Positions 44,011 to 58,700 of a stretch of 64,000 bases of DNA are shown in pieces. Within the stretch, counting starts at the first letter, position 1. Each line of letters begins with the position of its first letter. The stretch lies in assembly GCF_040412425.1 (NCBI RefSeq), contig NC_089749.1:38341570-38405569 (forward strand), read 5' to 3'. The notes below the pieces were generated by a model. That model saw only the letters and a program-made list of their open reading frames with translations, was not told the origin of the DNA and made no database searches. Made by a program: the position numbers and the translations under genes. Source of the DNA: Macrobrachium rosenbergii. Taxonomy: Eukaryota; Arthropoda; Malacostraca; Decapoda; Palaemonidae.

Positions 44011-45535
44011 CTCACAAATTTCTTCACTAATCCACACAAGGCAGTTAAATTTATGGAGATGCCCTGACCACACAAACCCCTCACTAATCAGTGAAGCCAC
44101 ATCAGTCAGCAAGAACACCCTGAAAGACTCACAGAACAACCTTTGGATAGCACTGACACTTGCCGAAATAAATGAACTCTAAGTCATGCACATTATTTGT
44201 TTTCAATCTAAAGTGCAATAAAGATACCATGGATAAATAAAATCCTACATACTGTATAGTGAAACAATCACCAACCCTATTAACATTTAATAGAAACTAA
44301 GACTGAACTACAGGAAAAGGAAAACACAGCAGCCTTCCCTCAGGAAAAATTCATACACAACAGTTATAAGATTAACAGGAGATGTCTTGAAAATGTTCAT
44401 ATTTCAATGTCTGAGGGGTTCAGGTGTTTGGTCAGTACACTAATTCACAGTTCCTTATTTGATTTGCTTAAAAACTAAAAGTTTGCATTATCTACAAATA
44501 AGAATATATGCATGCAAACATATGTTATGTGCCAACACATAGTTAAATTGACATTACTGGCCACTGAAGTGTATAAGATTTGTATATGTCTGTCAATTCC
44601 AAAAACTGTTTTGCAGCATGAGAATAACGTACTTGTCATTGTCTGAAGTGGCTTTAATAGGCAAAGTACGTGATATTTTTAGCAGTTCACTGTCATATAC
44701 ATATGTTCTGCAATATTTGAGAAAATCTGTTTGCTGATAAAGTGTTCTAACCATGCATAAACAGTTTTGTGAAATTGTTTTCTTCCTACCCAACATCATA
44801 ATTTTCAGAAAACGATACTAATTTTCGAAACATTTTTACACTGCACTGGTATATTTCAACATCAATTGGGGAGTGAATTGGATCTCCTTTGCTTTTCAAA
44901 TTTATTCAAATACTGCACTCTGCAATTACTGTATGTCCATCTATGCATGTTCCCCACCACAAAGACTTCATTAATTTGTAAATAATAAATTTAGGTATAT
45001 AAACAAAAACACTGTTAGAGCAAAGTTACAGGTGACGAGAACAAAGAACATACGTTTTATTATCCTTATTGGATTCAACTGCAGGTGAGGTATCGGAGCT
45101 GCTATATATTATCCTATTCCTTAGGGAGGAAGCATTTACATTTAGTACAGATGAATTTGATGAATTGGCAATATTACTAAAAAGTTTTAATTTAGGAATT
45201 GTCTAGAATGGTAAGCTGTTTCCACGAAGTACATCAATAGGAATAAAAAAATTTTTTATATGCTGCAGAAAACTGATGAGAGTCGGGTTACTGTTGCAAC
45301 CCCCATTACTTATGATTTTACCAAAGAAAAATTTAATGTGGTCTTGGCTCATTTTATGTCGTTAAAAAATTTCAGCTCACACCAACATATTACTGTATTT
45401 TATCCTACACAATGAGATTACAAATGCAAAATATAAAACCCTAAAAGCCAGTTCTGCCATTAGAATTAAAAATAAAATTCCTATCTCTGAGCTTCAGTTT
45501 TTTCAGATATTTCTCAGCTGTCTTTAAAAATGCAA
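44011..45535. other. Unassigned intronic DNA
   Basis: AT-rich. Several short ORFs, none with recognised similarity. Confidence 0.3.
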
Positions 45536-46345
45536 TTTCTGGATCGGGTCCCGTGTCAGCCGGTGAAAAAGTCCATTCAGCACTTATTTCTAGGTAATTC
45601 CGTTGCTAGATACCAGAGAAAGCTAAATGAAATGCTGGAGTTACTACCCCCAGAGCGAGCTCCGTTAGATGGAGTCGTGTATGGAAAAGGGTGAACTATA
45701 AAAACACGGAACCTTATCCTATAGAGATCCCAAAGTCAAAAGTCCCACAGAGAGGTGCCGTTACAAACCCATGCACCACTCGCGGACAGTACACAAATCA
45801 CCGCTAGCCGCATTCCATTTCAGCAAGCACCTACGGTCACACGTATTTTCGTTGTGCTTTTTATCTTGTGCTTTTTTGCATCATTATGGCATCCTCACAA
45901 GGTCTTTCTTCATCTAAGTTGAGTACCAGTGTTTTGTTTTTTATTTGAGGCGATTGAGGCTCCTTATTTCCCTTTAGTTTAGTAATTAAGGGATTTATAA
46001 CGCCCGTCTCGATCTCCTCTCGCAGCCTCACGTGACCTCCATGCGTGGTTCGTGAACTTGGGTCGCCTTGTTTTTCGATCTTTCTCACTGTTCCTCTTCA
46101 TGTTTAGGGTATTTTTCCTTTTCATGAAGTCTAATTAGTGATTTTGATTGATTGTCTTTTGTATCCCTTTGCTTCAAGAGTGGAGGCTGGTGTTTAGGCT
46201 TCGAGCTACCCCCTCGGGCCTGTTCGCCTCTTATCATTTCCTTAACATGCCTTATTTGGCCCTTTACTTCTCTTAGCTTCTGGGAATTTTATTTACGTTG
46301 GTACGGTTAAGATTTTTTGTTTAATCTTTGCCCTTGTGTTTGGAT
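45536..46345 (+). mobile_element. DIRS copy D, isolated 5' end
   Basis: Starts CTGGATCGGGTCCCGTGTCA and continues with the approximately 300-bp terminal block. The leader follows (CGTCTCGATCTCCTCTCG, CGAGCTACCCCCTCGGGCC) and breaks off near 46345. No gag or RT follows. It is the plus-strand counterpart of 58520-59645 in copy E. Confidence 0.8.
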
Positions 46346-47504
46346 GCATTTGATATTTGTGATGGCAGAGAAGAAAGCTTGTATACCATAAAGCAGCTGC
46401 TTCATATATTTGATATACAAGCAGCTAGCTTGATGTAGCTGCCAAGGAAGGAAACTGAGCAAATTCCTGTCTCCCTAAGTTTAACCAGAACAGCTTTAGT
46501 AATTTTCTGTTTAGCTATCATTTAAAGATAATTTACCTTCACACAGATCCTACAAGTTTTCTATTTGTGGTGAAAATAACAGTCAAGTAGTAGCACTTCA
46601 TGTATACAAATACCAATCTGGTCTATTTCTAATTTTATCCTGCGGCCCCTAAAAGTTTCCAATGGCCTCCAGGGGTCCATATGGCCCACGCTGAGGAACC
46701 CTGATGCTGCTAATCATCAACCAAGGGTGTAAATAAAAGAGGCAAGCAAGCTTTGTTCTAAATAACATCAAGCCAGAAAACAGACACAAAAAAAGTAAGG
46801 GAGGCTAATCCTAAAGACGACCATCTTAAGGAGTGAGGACTGAAGACCTTGTTTTCCAGTCCTCACTCCTTAAGACCTCACTCCTTAAGAGTGAGCATGT
46901 GAAGTAAGGTGAGTTGGAAAGTAGCATCCCAGGAGGATTAAGAAAGCTAAAAAAGAGTCCCCAGGCTTGCTGCAACTTTAGTCCAGATCTGCCAACATCC
47001 ACACAAATCAGAGTGCCCTTAGGATGGATTCCAAGCACTTTGCCAGAGGGAAGATAAGAATATAAGGCAGTTCTCAACCCTTTTATACCTGTGGCCTCCT
47101 CCTAGCCAAACTGGGTTCTCATGGCCCCCTGAGTCACTGCATCTTGGGAAGTCGATACAGTAATGATTGTAGTTTGGATAAAACTATGGACTCAAAGCTG
47201 TCATTTTGCAGCTGCTTCAGACAGTCGACATACTGGGCAATATCATCATCCAGCAGCTGGCTGGATGTAGCTGTCATTACTAGATATCATTACCAGAACT
47301 TAGGGTTCAGGAATCTTGCATGTTTTGTATTCCAAGTGAAAATAACAAGTCATGAAGTAACAATTCAAATATACCAATCTGATCTATATACTAGTTTATG
47401 TGCTCCCATGGCCCCCATATTCTCATGTTATCCTGTGACCACTATAAATTTCTCATTGCTCAAGGGAAGCAATATGGCTTACATTGAAAAAACCTGATCT
47501 AAGG
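46346..47504. mobile_element. hAT-type MITE pieces
   Basis: 46560-46705 ends in CCCACGCTGAGGAACCCTG, complement of a hAT-like terminal. 47064-47500 starts GGCAGTTCTCAACCCTTTTA and shares GTGAAAATAACA and ACCAATCTG blocks with the first piece. At 46846-46889 a short inverted/direct set around AGTCCTCACTCCTTAAGA occurs. Together they are remnants of one non-autonomous hAT family. Confidence 0.5.
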
Positions 47505-48016
47505 AACTACAGCAGGGGTGGGGAACCTTTTTGTGCATGAAGGCCACCTTACAATTCATCACCCCTAATAAAGGCCACATAGAAAAATTTCTAAAAGTTA
47601 TTTTATCCCTTAAGTAATTTATTAGTAATCTAATAAAAAAGACAAGTTTATAGAAATCAAAAGCATAATATTTTAAAATATTTTTATTTAAATAAGTACT
47701 TTTTATACAAGTAATATGTAAATGAATATCGAAAACATAGAATTTTTAAATATTTTATTTATGTAAGAAGTTTTCAAAGTAATAAGTAAATGAATAATAT
47801 CAAAAGCATGACATTTTCAAATTATTTTAATTAAGAAAGGGGGTTCTTTGTATTCAAGGAACAAGTAAAGGAATAATAATCTTATAAAAAGATAGCATAT
47901 AAACATCGAGAATGTAACATTTTCAAATATTCAATATACAGTAGCCAAGAACATACATTTTTTATGCAAATTAATGACTTCTTTGAGTTTGCTCCTTTTG
48001 AGGAAGCATTTTGATA

Positions 48017-49717
48017 TCAAGCTCTAACATAGTGGTTCTTACTCAATTGGTCCTCCAAATGCTCGTCTGTCAACTGTGTTCTCAGTGAATTCTTGATTTG
48101 CGCCAAGTACGAAAATGTGGATTCACAACAGTATGTTGAATGAAAACAGGAAATCAGTCGCCATGCATGTTCACGAAGACGAGGATATTCTATCGCGTTT
48201 TTCCAAATTTCAATGGGATTTTCTCTCTTGTCAAACAAAGACTTCAGGATATTATCCTCAGGCATTTCAATAATCTCCATTTTGTAACTCTTCAGGAGCC
48301 TCTGATAAATCAACTAAGTGAGGTTGAAAAGCAAGTTTCAGAGGGATGTTATGCTTTTCAAAATCACTGAATCTTTTATTGTATTCTTCTATTAATGTGT
48401 CTAAAACTGACTCATATTCTTCAAAATATCCATAGATATCTTCATTTTCACTCATTACCTTCGTAAGCTGGGGAGTGTTCTTCTGAAAGTTTTGATTGAG
48501 CCAAAAGGGACTTGAAATACAAGTTTCTTTCTAAATGCCTGAATTTTTTTGCCACATATCATAAATACATTTATTTCTGCCTTGCAATGAAATATTTAAC
48601 TCATTTTGTTTTGACATTACAACACATAAAAACGCAACATCTCTGTAAAAATTTGGATCTAATAAATCACAATACTCGTTTTCTTTGAAAAAGTCAATAA
48701 TTTGCCTTTGTAAAGACAAAATTTTGACCAATACTTTCCCTTGCGACAACCAGCATACATTTGAGTGATATGGCAAATCTACACTAATTACTTTGTCATC
48801 CACCATCAGCATGTTTCGAAATTGACGATGCTTTGAGGCATTCACTCGAATATAGTTAACAATGCTTATAACCTTTTGCAAAGTGTCATCTAAAGTTACA
48901 GATTTTGCTGATGTAAAATACAATGAAAAGAAATTAGTACATTTGGTTCTTGGGTTTCTCTCTTAAGATGTCCAATAAATCCTTCATTTTTAGCCATCAT
49001 AGCACACACTTACCAAATTAGTAAAATTTAGTTCTATTTTATGACATTGCTCTCTGAAGTTCTTAAAAATATCTATCCCCCGTGTCCTTCCTTTAAGGGT
49101 GCCTAAAGCAAGCAATTCTTCATATACCTGAAAATCATCTGTTATGGCACGAATAAAATACAATACTTGTGCTGAATCAGTGGAATCTGTTGATTCATCC
49201 AAAGCTACTGAGTAACATATATTCTATTTTTTATTATATTTTTCAATTGTTCTGTTACACTGCAGGCCAATTCATGCTGTCGATCTATGTTGGTCCTTCT
49301 TGAAAGATGCACCTCTTTATACTTATTAACTTTATCGGGATCTGTACATCCTACCACTTCTAAAATTCATTCCTTTATGAGTTCTGCATTGGTGAATGGC
49401 TTAACTTTTTTTCCAAGAAAATATGGAACTTTATAGCTTGCTTCTGTCGTTGCATTCCCTTGATGTAACACAGACTGGGAAAATTGTCTTTGCTTCTGTT
49501 TTCCATCTTTCAGTTTCTGCAGTGCTATCTTTCGAGGCTCACCCTCTAATTTGGCATATCTACTGTCTTTATGAAGAGCATAGTGTTGCTGTGCATTGAA
49601 TTTCTTAACTGTTACAATTGCAGCATCACAAAGGAAGCAAGACATTTTGCCCCCAGTATTCACTAAAAAATATTGCAGTTCCCATTCTTCATTAAAGATC
49701 CTGTTTTCTTCTTTCAA
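48017..49717 (-). pseudogene. hAT transposase, GTF2IRD2/ZBED5-like group
   Basis: Pieces in order on the minus strand: an N-terminal zinc-finger-like region MSCFLCDAAIVTVKKFNAQQ with HYALHKDSRY (49367-49717); MDESTDSTDSAQVLYFIRA, containing the first catalytic Asp region (about 49140-49202); LVSVCYDG, then a damaged segment; NASKHRQFRNML and DLPYHSNVCWLSQGKVL (about 48750-48840); LLDPNFYRDVAFL; and the C-terminal dimerisation domain STYCCESTFSYLAQIKNSLR followed by LTDEHLEDQL (48040-48150). The order matches hAT transposases of the group domesticated as GTF2IRD2 and ZBED5 in mammals. At least four frame breaks make it inactive. Confidence 0.8.
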
Positions 49718-49888
49718 AGTCCGTTTTAACTATTTTGACATAATTATGGGTCAAAAAGAAATGTATTTATTCTGAGAAGCCATAAAAAAAAGGTTAATAA
49801 TGAATTAGTAAGGCCAGCTGCACACTGACTCAGACAAAACAGTCTTAGACAAGACATCAATAAACCTGCACCCACAACCATGTTATTT

Positions 49889-49960
<72 letters not shown>

Positions 49961-50677
49961 TATAATACTATTATTAATATTATTATTATTATTATTATAA
50001 CAACAAGGACAAAAACGATATATATTATTTATTTTTTTCTGTGATTACGTTTTATTATTTATCATTACCTAATTGTTGCAGAAACATATTATTTATCATT
50101 GCCTAAATGTTGCAGAAACAATGTCAAATATCGACGGTTTCCAATCTCACAAAATGACAATTGCTGAATTCATGTCCAAGATTCCAAGAACATGGTTTCG
50201 GACTCTGATTGATTGTGTCTTATCTAAAGACCGTTTCGTCTGGAACAGTGTACAGCCGGCCTAACATATTAGCAAGAATACGATCACTATATCTTTTATT
50301 ACGTCACAACGATAAAAAGCAAGTCTGTAAAACTAATGCACGCAGTTGTAGATGTACTCTTTCAAATAAGGGTATAACTAACTCAGTCTCACAAAACAAG
50401 TCGGTATGGAGTAAGCCACGACAACACAGTTATTCAGAGTAGCACAGACCTCAGTGAGGAGGCAGACGAGACACGAACTCTTCCTGCATCATACGTGAAA
50501 TCACTCACTCCCACTAGGCTAGTGTAGCTTACAGGGAAATATTGCCTTTATATACTTGTTGCTTTAAGTTTAGATTCACTGAATTTAAAGAAAAATGCTT
50601 CCAATCTCTGGGAGCGACATCACTAAACACAGATAACTTTTCTTTTGTCTGTGTGTGTGTGTGAGCACACGACGTGG

Positions 50678-50679
<2 letters not shown>
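49718..50679. repeat. hAT 5' noncoding region with (TAA)n
   Basis: It includes a (TAA)n/(TTA)n tract at about 49891-50000, whose two halves are complementary and could fold. A direct repeat (ACATATTATTTATCATT...GTTGCAGAAAC) lies at about 50060-50120. No gene. Confidence 0.6.

Positions 50680-50773
<94 letters not shown>
50680..50773. repeat. (AT)n microsatellite
   Basis: Uninterrupted alternating AT of about 94 bp, directly abutting the MITE at 50774. Confidence 0.95.
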
Positions 50774-50776
<3 letters not shown>

Positions 50777-51134
50777 GCAGTCCCGGTTTACGACGGTTCC
50801 GGCTTACGACGTTCGAGGTTACGACGCTTTTCAAATATATTCATCAGAAATTATTTCCCGGCTTACTGACGCATGTTCCGGGGTTACGACGCGTCGTCAC
50901 GCCGATCCGACGGAAGAAATATGGCCCAAAAACGGCAGAATAATCATAATTTGAAGGTTTTTTTGATGTAAAACTCAATAATAATGCAGTTTACATTGTT
51001 TTCAATGCACCCAGAGCATTAAAAGTAAGGTTTTCTTATGATTTTTGACGATTTTCGACGAATTTCCGCTTACGACGATTTTCCGTTACGACGGCGCGCA
51101 AGAACGGAACCCCATCGTAAACCGGGACCGCCTG
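50774..51134. mobile_element. 361-bp MITE, family 1, second copy (inverted)
   Basis: Its right end is the complement of the left end of the copy at 5484-5844, and the lengths are identical. TA flanks both sides, within (AT)n. Internal landmarks such as GCAGTTTACATTGTTTTCAA are shared in inverted order. Confidence 0.85.
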
Positions 51135-51139
51135 TATAT

Positions 51140-51290
51140 ATATAAATCGAGGATGAACCCAGGTTTCAGGTGACTCAAGGCGTTACCCACTGGATCTTTC
51201 TTTCCACCTGAGAGACCTAGGTCATCTCAGGTGGAAAGCAAGGGCGCGTTACCCACTGGGCCTTGCTTTCCACCTGAGAGATATATATAT
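51140..51290. repeat. Short repeat with direct and inverted copies
   Basis: GCGTTACCCACTGG occurs at 51181 and 51247, and TTTCCACCTGAGAGA at 51211 and 51268. The complement CTCAGGTGGAAAGCAAGG sits between them. A small foldback is possible. Confidence 0.6.
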
Positions 51291-51349
51291 TATATATACG
51301 ATATGAGTCAGAAATTTATTTATATTCCACACGTGATTGTGTGTTGATG

Positions 51350-52076
<727 letters not shown>

Positions 52077-52079
52077 AGT

Positions 52080-52990
52080 AACAGAGAAATAAACATCATT
52101 CTTATGCTATTAAAGACTTAAATAGAAACGTTGAAAACTAGGAGAATTCTACCCTGAACATTAGTAAGGTCCTCTAAGTTCATGTAATGAAAATAATGTA
52201 AGTGGTCACCGTCTAAGATCATGAGCTTAGAATAGCACCTGAATAGGCTTGTATTAAGAAAATACTTCCTGCCTAATAGCAGACCCAATGACAGTGCCCC
52301 CCCTTTTTTAAAGGAGAGGACCTGACAAAATTGCGAGGGCCTGTCTAAAAAAGCCTGCAAGGAGAAAACTGCACACAGAAACAGACCTTGTAAAAGGGGA
52401 GTACTTTCCAAGGTGACCACCGAAAATGAGGACCTTCAATTGAGGATAGAAAGTTAGGGTGAGGAATTCACAACACTACCCCTGATGAGGGGAAACCAAA
52501 CTGATTGGTTCCGCCAGACAGGGCAGACAGTACAGGAAAACTAACACTAGAAGCTAAGCTGATTAAAAATTTTTGGGACTTCCTTAACAAGGAAAGGTAA
52601 GAACAAGATGATTGTTGGTTACCGAAGCTAACTCCGATACATTACTCAAAGACCAGGAAACCGAATGTGGACGGAGTACTGTTCTAGACGAACACAGACC
52701 TTAGGGATGAAAGTTAAGGGCCTGTGAGTCTGGTTCCAACAAAACACTTTCCTCGAGGCCAATGCAGCCGCATCAGTACTGTAGCTTCAAAACTATGTGA
52801 AGAGTGCTAGTTACTTAACTGCAGAACCATACTGCAGTAGAGTAGGATCCCTTAACTGATTTCAGGAAAACAGTAATAACAGGACCAATATCAGTTTCCT
52901 CCTAAACTGTAAGATTCACAAAGACCACAAAGCCAGGACATCAGAGTTTGAGGGGGCTGACGCAGGCTGAGTTTATACCAGACGGGACAG
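52080..52990 (-). pseudogene. DIRS recombinase remnant (copy E)
   Basis: 52118-52420 contains LHYFHYMNLEDLTNVQGRIL, matching the HYFHYMNFTDLTRYTGW region of the recombinase in copy C. The N-terminal part is at about 52740-52860 (complement of CTACTGCAGTATGGTTCTGC). The middle, with the catalytic Arg, is lost or unrecognisable. Confidence 0.65.
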
Positions 52991-54380
52991 CTTGATAGTT
53001 TGTGGCTGAATTGGGTTGCAAACAGACCTACTTCCAGGCCCAGGAAAAGGTCACAAGACTACCTGAATGACTCTCCGTCTAAGGACTATTCCGACACCAG
53101 GGGGAAGGCCCTGGATAGGGAAAAAGCAGTGACCTTTTGGACCCCTACAAGAAGGGTGGTAGACAGAGGCACCTGCGTCTGTTGGTTATGGAGAAGAATG
53201 AACCATAACCTGAACGAAGCAATTCGAGTCCAAAACCACTTGTTTACGCAGCGCACTATTGCTGTTTTGTTCAGAACCAGCCTAAAAGGAAACCTCTTGG
53301 GGGGAAGAAGTTTCCCAAGGACAGGAAGACTGTCACCGCCCTCCAAAGCGTTGATATGGAACTGCCGGAACGTGACCGACTAAGTACCATGTACTTCATT
53401 GGGCCAAAAAATATCCACCTCACCCGCCCAGAGAGGTGACGGTGTGGAATACTGAGGCCGGAGGGGAAAGCTGGAGAGGAACTGACTTCGGTAAGCACTT
53501 GATAGTTGTGCAAGGCCGGAGGCCACTATTCAAGCAGGAGGAATCAAGGAGACACGCCCCTGACTCCACCATACCTGGTCATAAACTCCAGCTTTGACTT
53601 CAGAAGGAGAACCGTCACTGAAGCAAACTGGAGAAAACCCAGGACCTTTTCTTGGGCACGGGGAGAGGTATGCTTGAGATGATGAAATGATAGGATGTCC
53701 TTGCTATCTCTTTCCACTTCCACTGGATTCATAACTACGGAAGGCTACCCTCCTGAATCAGGTGGGATTTCTTCCTGGTTACTTAGAAGCCCAAAGACTC
53801 TAGAAACCGATTATAATGACCGGCGCCCTCAGGCAATTCCCGACGCTGGGTGCCCAAATGAGCCAGGCAACTAGATATGCAGCTAGCATAGCCTCCTAAT
53901 ACCGGAGCTGTTGAACTACGGTGTTGTTCAAACTGGCAAAGACTCTGGAGCCGCATTGAGGAGGGCATGAACCTGAAGGGTACACCTGCTCCCAGTCTGA
54001 ATCCCAAGAAGGGATAGGACCTTTCTGCAACCAAGATGTGAAAGGAAGCGTCGGAAAGGTCTATAGAGGTGGTTACGGCTCCACGGCGCAGTAGGATCCG
54101 AACCCACAAGACTGTAAGCAACCGAGACTTGCCGCATGAATAAGGAAAACAAACGGGACACGGCCGGAAAAATTTTCCAGTGGAAGGGAACTTCCTTGGC
54201 AGACTGAAAAAGCCTGACAGGCCATTCACAAAGACCCCAGAACTCTGGCCGGAGGCTGATTGAACCTGATTGGGGAGGGGAACAACAGTCCAGCTCCACC
54301 CCGGGCCCTGATAACTATACTCTGGGCCCAGGAACTGAAGTTCCAGTGGCCCTGAAAATGGTACAGCCTCCCACCCATAT
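52990..54380 (-). pseudogene. DIRS RT/RNase H remnant (copy E)
   Basis: GGRLYHFQGHWNFSSWAQSI opens the RT (about 54320-54380). It is followed by LLRRGAVTTSIDLSDASFHI (about 54040-54100), with the first catalytic Asp, then YPFLGFRLGAG. A later block, RAQEKVLGFLQFASVTVLL (about 53600-53680), is the connector. Frameshifts split these between frames. Confidence 0.75.
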
Positions 54381-55720
54381 GAGAAATACTACAGGGAGGA
54401 GGCTTGATTGCCTCCCGTGAAGCGAATGCCTTCCCAATTTCTCGGAGAGGAGTAGGATGCATCCCTGCTCCTATGATAACCCTGAGGGTCAGAGCCTCTG
54501 GCCAAATGTCTAGTGAAAATTCTTTCCTTAGGTTTTTCGTATGAAGCAAAGAAAACTCCGGCGGGGCACGTGGGGAGGCAGAGACACACGGGGTGTTACA
54601 AGGGGCTGATGTGTTGGCTGAACCCGCACACATCGAGGTGGAGGCTGGGAGTGAGAGCTGACGGCTGTCTAGGGCAGAGACCTGAAGAGCCTGCACCACC
54701 GCCTGAGCAGGGGGCTCTTGAACTACATGAACTTCTTGCCGGACTTGGGACAGGTCCCGGCAAGATCAGACCGTTTCTGCTCGTAGGGTAGACACCCATG
54801 AGAACGGAGACTCTGGGTAACAATAGTAGCCCCAGACGGGCCAGAACAACGCCCACCTGGGGAAAAGATTAATTCTCCAGGTGAAACTGTTCATAAGATT
54901 TTTCAGCTCAAGGCGGAACGGGCAAGCCTGACTTACACCCTGTTTCAGCTTCCGAGAATTGACTCCGGAAGCTTAGGAGCTGTACGCTGAATAAATTAGA
55001 AGCGTAGTCCGGGGTTAGAAGATTCACTGTGAATGTATCTGTGATATCTGTCTCCCGGAAATGCCTCAGCGATACATTTTCAAAACAAGCCTGTTGATAA
55101 GAGGGCTACATTCGGAGCACAAGGGGTAAGAAACAGGGCTCTCAAAGAGAGCACGGTAAGACCCCACAGCTGGCGTGAACTTGGGATTCTCCGCCTGCCA
55201 CACCGTTAGAGTTCTCAGGAGACGATGTGTCCAGCCCTCAGCTGAGGGCTCACTTATGGATCCTGCCAGACAGATGCCATGCTCTGTTCTGACAGTCTGG
55301 TAAAACCCGGATAAGAGGATACCAGACCGGAAGGGAAGAAATGCCCTTCCACCAACCTCCGTGCCCACACCCGACAGGAGGGTGCCTTCATGCTGGGAAG
55401 CATAAAGGGAAGGCACCAAGATTCCCCAGACTGGAGGGAAAAGAGGTGGAGATGTCCGAACGATAGAATTCGAACGGAGCAGGACTTAACAGGCGATCCA
55501 TTGACAATGAGTCTTGAGATTAATCACTTGGGATTTAAGCTCCTGGGAAAGGGAAGGCATGGACCATGAGGTAGATAGTTAGTTTAATAGGTTGACAATG
55601 ACCCTCAAATCGAGCTCCTTATAAGGAGACCCGTAAAAAAGTTTTCAACAAAGGAAGAAGGGGTAACCGCCTTGCTTTTGCTTGGGCCGTGTCCTTTCCA
55701 GAAGACGAGGCCAAACTCGT
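54380..55720 (-). pseudogene. DIRS gag remnant (copy E)
   Basis: 55066-55419 includes LRTLTVWQAENPKFTPAVGS, matching ALTDWECENTKLTPFKGSFT in the intact gag of copy A. The remaining parts are frame-broken. The order before RT agrees with copy A. Confidence 0.65.
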
Positions 55721-58700
55721 AGATGGCACCGGATTAGAGATCCGAGACGCCCTTGAGGGGGCCCTGGAGCGGGTCTTCTTGGTTTAAAAAGGTTTTTTTT
55801 ATTTATTTTTTTTTTACTTCACCTTAGGGACGGTAGACCAGGAACCGTCGAAAGGGATGAGAAGGTAACGAATCCCCTAAAGGAAAAGTTTGCCTCACCT
55901 AATTCCGAGCTAAGCGGAAAAGGTTTGCCTCAATTATTCCCCGCACCTACTTATCGCCCGGGACGACGTTCACAGGTCCGAGAACGAGACAGAAGGCCGC
56001 AAAGTCTTCAGAAATCTCTCCGTAAACAATTAACTTGAGGCGAAGAGTTACAAGATTGCGGCCGCCTCCAGGAGGGGAAAAATTAAGACCCCAGACACCG
56101 GAGGAACAACTATTAATAAGTTATATAAGACGGAGTTTGGCGAAGGAAAACCGATAGGTGTATATGAAACCTACCAATTTACCGAGAATCTCGCCCGAAA
56201 ACGGAGTTTAGCGGAGGAAATCGATAGGCGTATATGAAACCTACCGATCCACCGAGAATCTCGCCCGAGAGAGCCCAAACACCGAAAGATTAACTATTAA
56301 TAAGCCACAAGAGGCGGAGAACCGATAGGTTTATATGAAACCTACCAAATTAACGAGAATCCAGCCCGAGACGGAGTTTGGCGGAGTGAAATCGATAGGC
56401 GTATATGTGAAACCTACCGATTTATCGAAAGAGCGACTATTAATAAGCCACATGAGGCGGAGCTTGACGGAGGTAAAACCGACAGGTATATATGAAACCT
56501 ACGGATTCATCAGGTAGCCTGCTCGGGAGAGCATAGCGCATAAACGCAATCTGCCAGGTGCCAAACGACTAATAATAAGCCAAAGGAGCGTTTGGCGGCG
56601 ATAAAACCGACTGGTGTAAATAAAACCTACGGATTCATCAAGTAGCCTGCTCGGAGAGAGCATAGCGTACTTTACAACCTTCCGAGTCAAGAATAAGTCA
56701 CATGAGGCGGAGTTTGGCGGAGACGAAACCGACAGGTATATATAAAACCTACGGGTTCATCAAGAAGTCTGCTCGAGGAGAGCATAGCGCACTTCATAAC
56801 CTTCCGTGCCAAACTATGAATCCAAAACAGACTGCGACCGAATGGGAGCTATAGATTCCGTGATCGCTGGTTTGTTGCAGGATAGCGGAGCATTCCTGCA
56901 CTTGACAAAACCAAATGAAAACGATGAGAAAAGGGCATGCTGGAACGGATGCCGGAGCAGAGTACCGTAGCAGCCATAGCCTAGTCAGACCAGGAAAACC
57001 CCCGGAGAAAACCGGAGAGAAAACCGGGCTAACAGGACAAAACTCATAGACATAAAAACAGAGTCAACGGAACATTCGGTTTGCGATCATGTTTGAATAA
57101 AATGTGGGAAGGTTATGAACTGTTCGGAAGTGGGCGCACTCCGAGCCAAGAGAGGAAAACCCCCGGAGGAGGATATCCTGAACAAAGTGATAGCGGTGGG
57201 GGGGGGAATAAACGCTGACCGCTAAACACTAAAACCGCCGTAGCAGTAAGCAAGGAGAGCGCCCAACAAGATAACGAAACACCGAACAGGTAGTAGCAAA
57301 AAGGAGGGGGAACGCCGAAAGTAAATAAAGCAGAAGACAGTTAGGTGGAGAACGCTAACTGGCCTCGTATGAGATCCCAACAGTGAGGTGCGAACATGTA
57401 GGAAGCACCACAAAGGGAAATAGTCGACGTAAAAGGAAGGGGGAAGGATAGGCCAGGAGGTTGGTAACCCAAAGCAGCGACCAGGGGTGGGACAGCACTC
57501 CCCGGGCGCCCAGAGATTCTCATAGATCCCCTCGCTATGTAAGCTGTGTTGCACGACAAGAGCGAGAGAAAAAGAGAGGAAGGGCAAAAACCTCTACGGC
57601 CAGGAGAGCAATGAAAGATAAAAGGAGTGTGAACAGGAGTGGGGAGAGCACTCCTGGTCACCTCCAGGTCCAGGTAGAGTGCCAACTCAGACACACCGAG
57701 GGACAATCAATCAATGCAGAGGGAGGGGATGTAGGCTACAACATAAAATAAGGATAATTGCTCTCAAGCCTTGGAAAGTTAACAAACTTTGAAAACAAAC
57801 CAAGGGGAGAGAGAGAGCAAAGGATAAAAGGGAGAGAAGGGGACTCTCGAAACCACAAATAACATATATATAGTCGGTAAAAGAAGTGTGAACAGGAGTG
57901 GGGAGAGCACTCCCGGTCACCATTGGTAAGCAACCCAAAGAAGGATTGAACTAGGATAGGCTACGCAGGTAAACCCTCGCTATTCCAGCTTAACTTATTA
58001 GGAACATTAGCCTAAGTGAAAAGTCAAACAGGGGAGAGAGGGTGGACGAGGCAATATATCCAAGCCAAAACCAAACAAAGGGAAGCACCAGACATAAAAC
58101 ACACATGTACAGAACGAGATCACCGACATGAAACTCATACGCACAGAGATCGAGATCGTCCCATTAACGAATTTTTCCCCGAAGGGAAAAAAGTGTTACA
58201 GCCAACCCTAGGCTAACCTAACTGAGGCGATGTAAAGGAAGGAAGCCTAGGAGAGGGGTAAAGGCTAACCAATAACACAATCAAAAAAATCATAATAAAA
58301 CAAAAATTGTCTATAAGGTACATGTAGGAGGATAGGCAGGCCCAACACAACATGGACGTGAAGGGACATGACCGACCTCCAGTTAAATGAAAGTATCCCA
58401 AAATTAACAAAATTCAAAATTCAAAAGCATCCAAGCACAAGGTCAAAAATTAAATGTAACAATGAAAATCATGTTCCCATACACTTAGAGAAGTGAGTCT
58501 AAAACAAGGCAAAATAAAGCCAAAATAAGCTTGTTTAATAGGGCCGAGGGGAACCACGTAGCCTAAACAGCAAGACAGCACTTGACCAGGAAGGGAACAC
58601 AAAATTCACAAAATAAACAAAATTATAAAAACAAAGTAAAAACCGTAACAGACCAATGAAAATAAGATCCCCAAAGGCTAAGAGAAGTGAGTGACAAAAA

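Noticed and set aside
48990..49202. hAT sequence as a domesticated GTF2IRD2/ZBED-like host gene
   Set aside because: Multiple frame breaks, together with intact element ends and a target duplication, show a dead transposon rather than a host gene.
57222..58410. Several 60-120 codon ORFs in the leader of DIRS copy E
   Set aside because: They overlap on both strands in repeat-rich noncoding sequence and have no counterpart in copy A.
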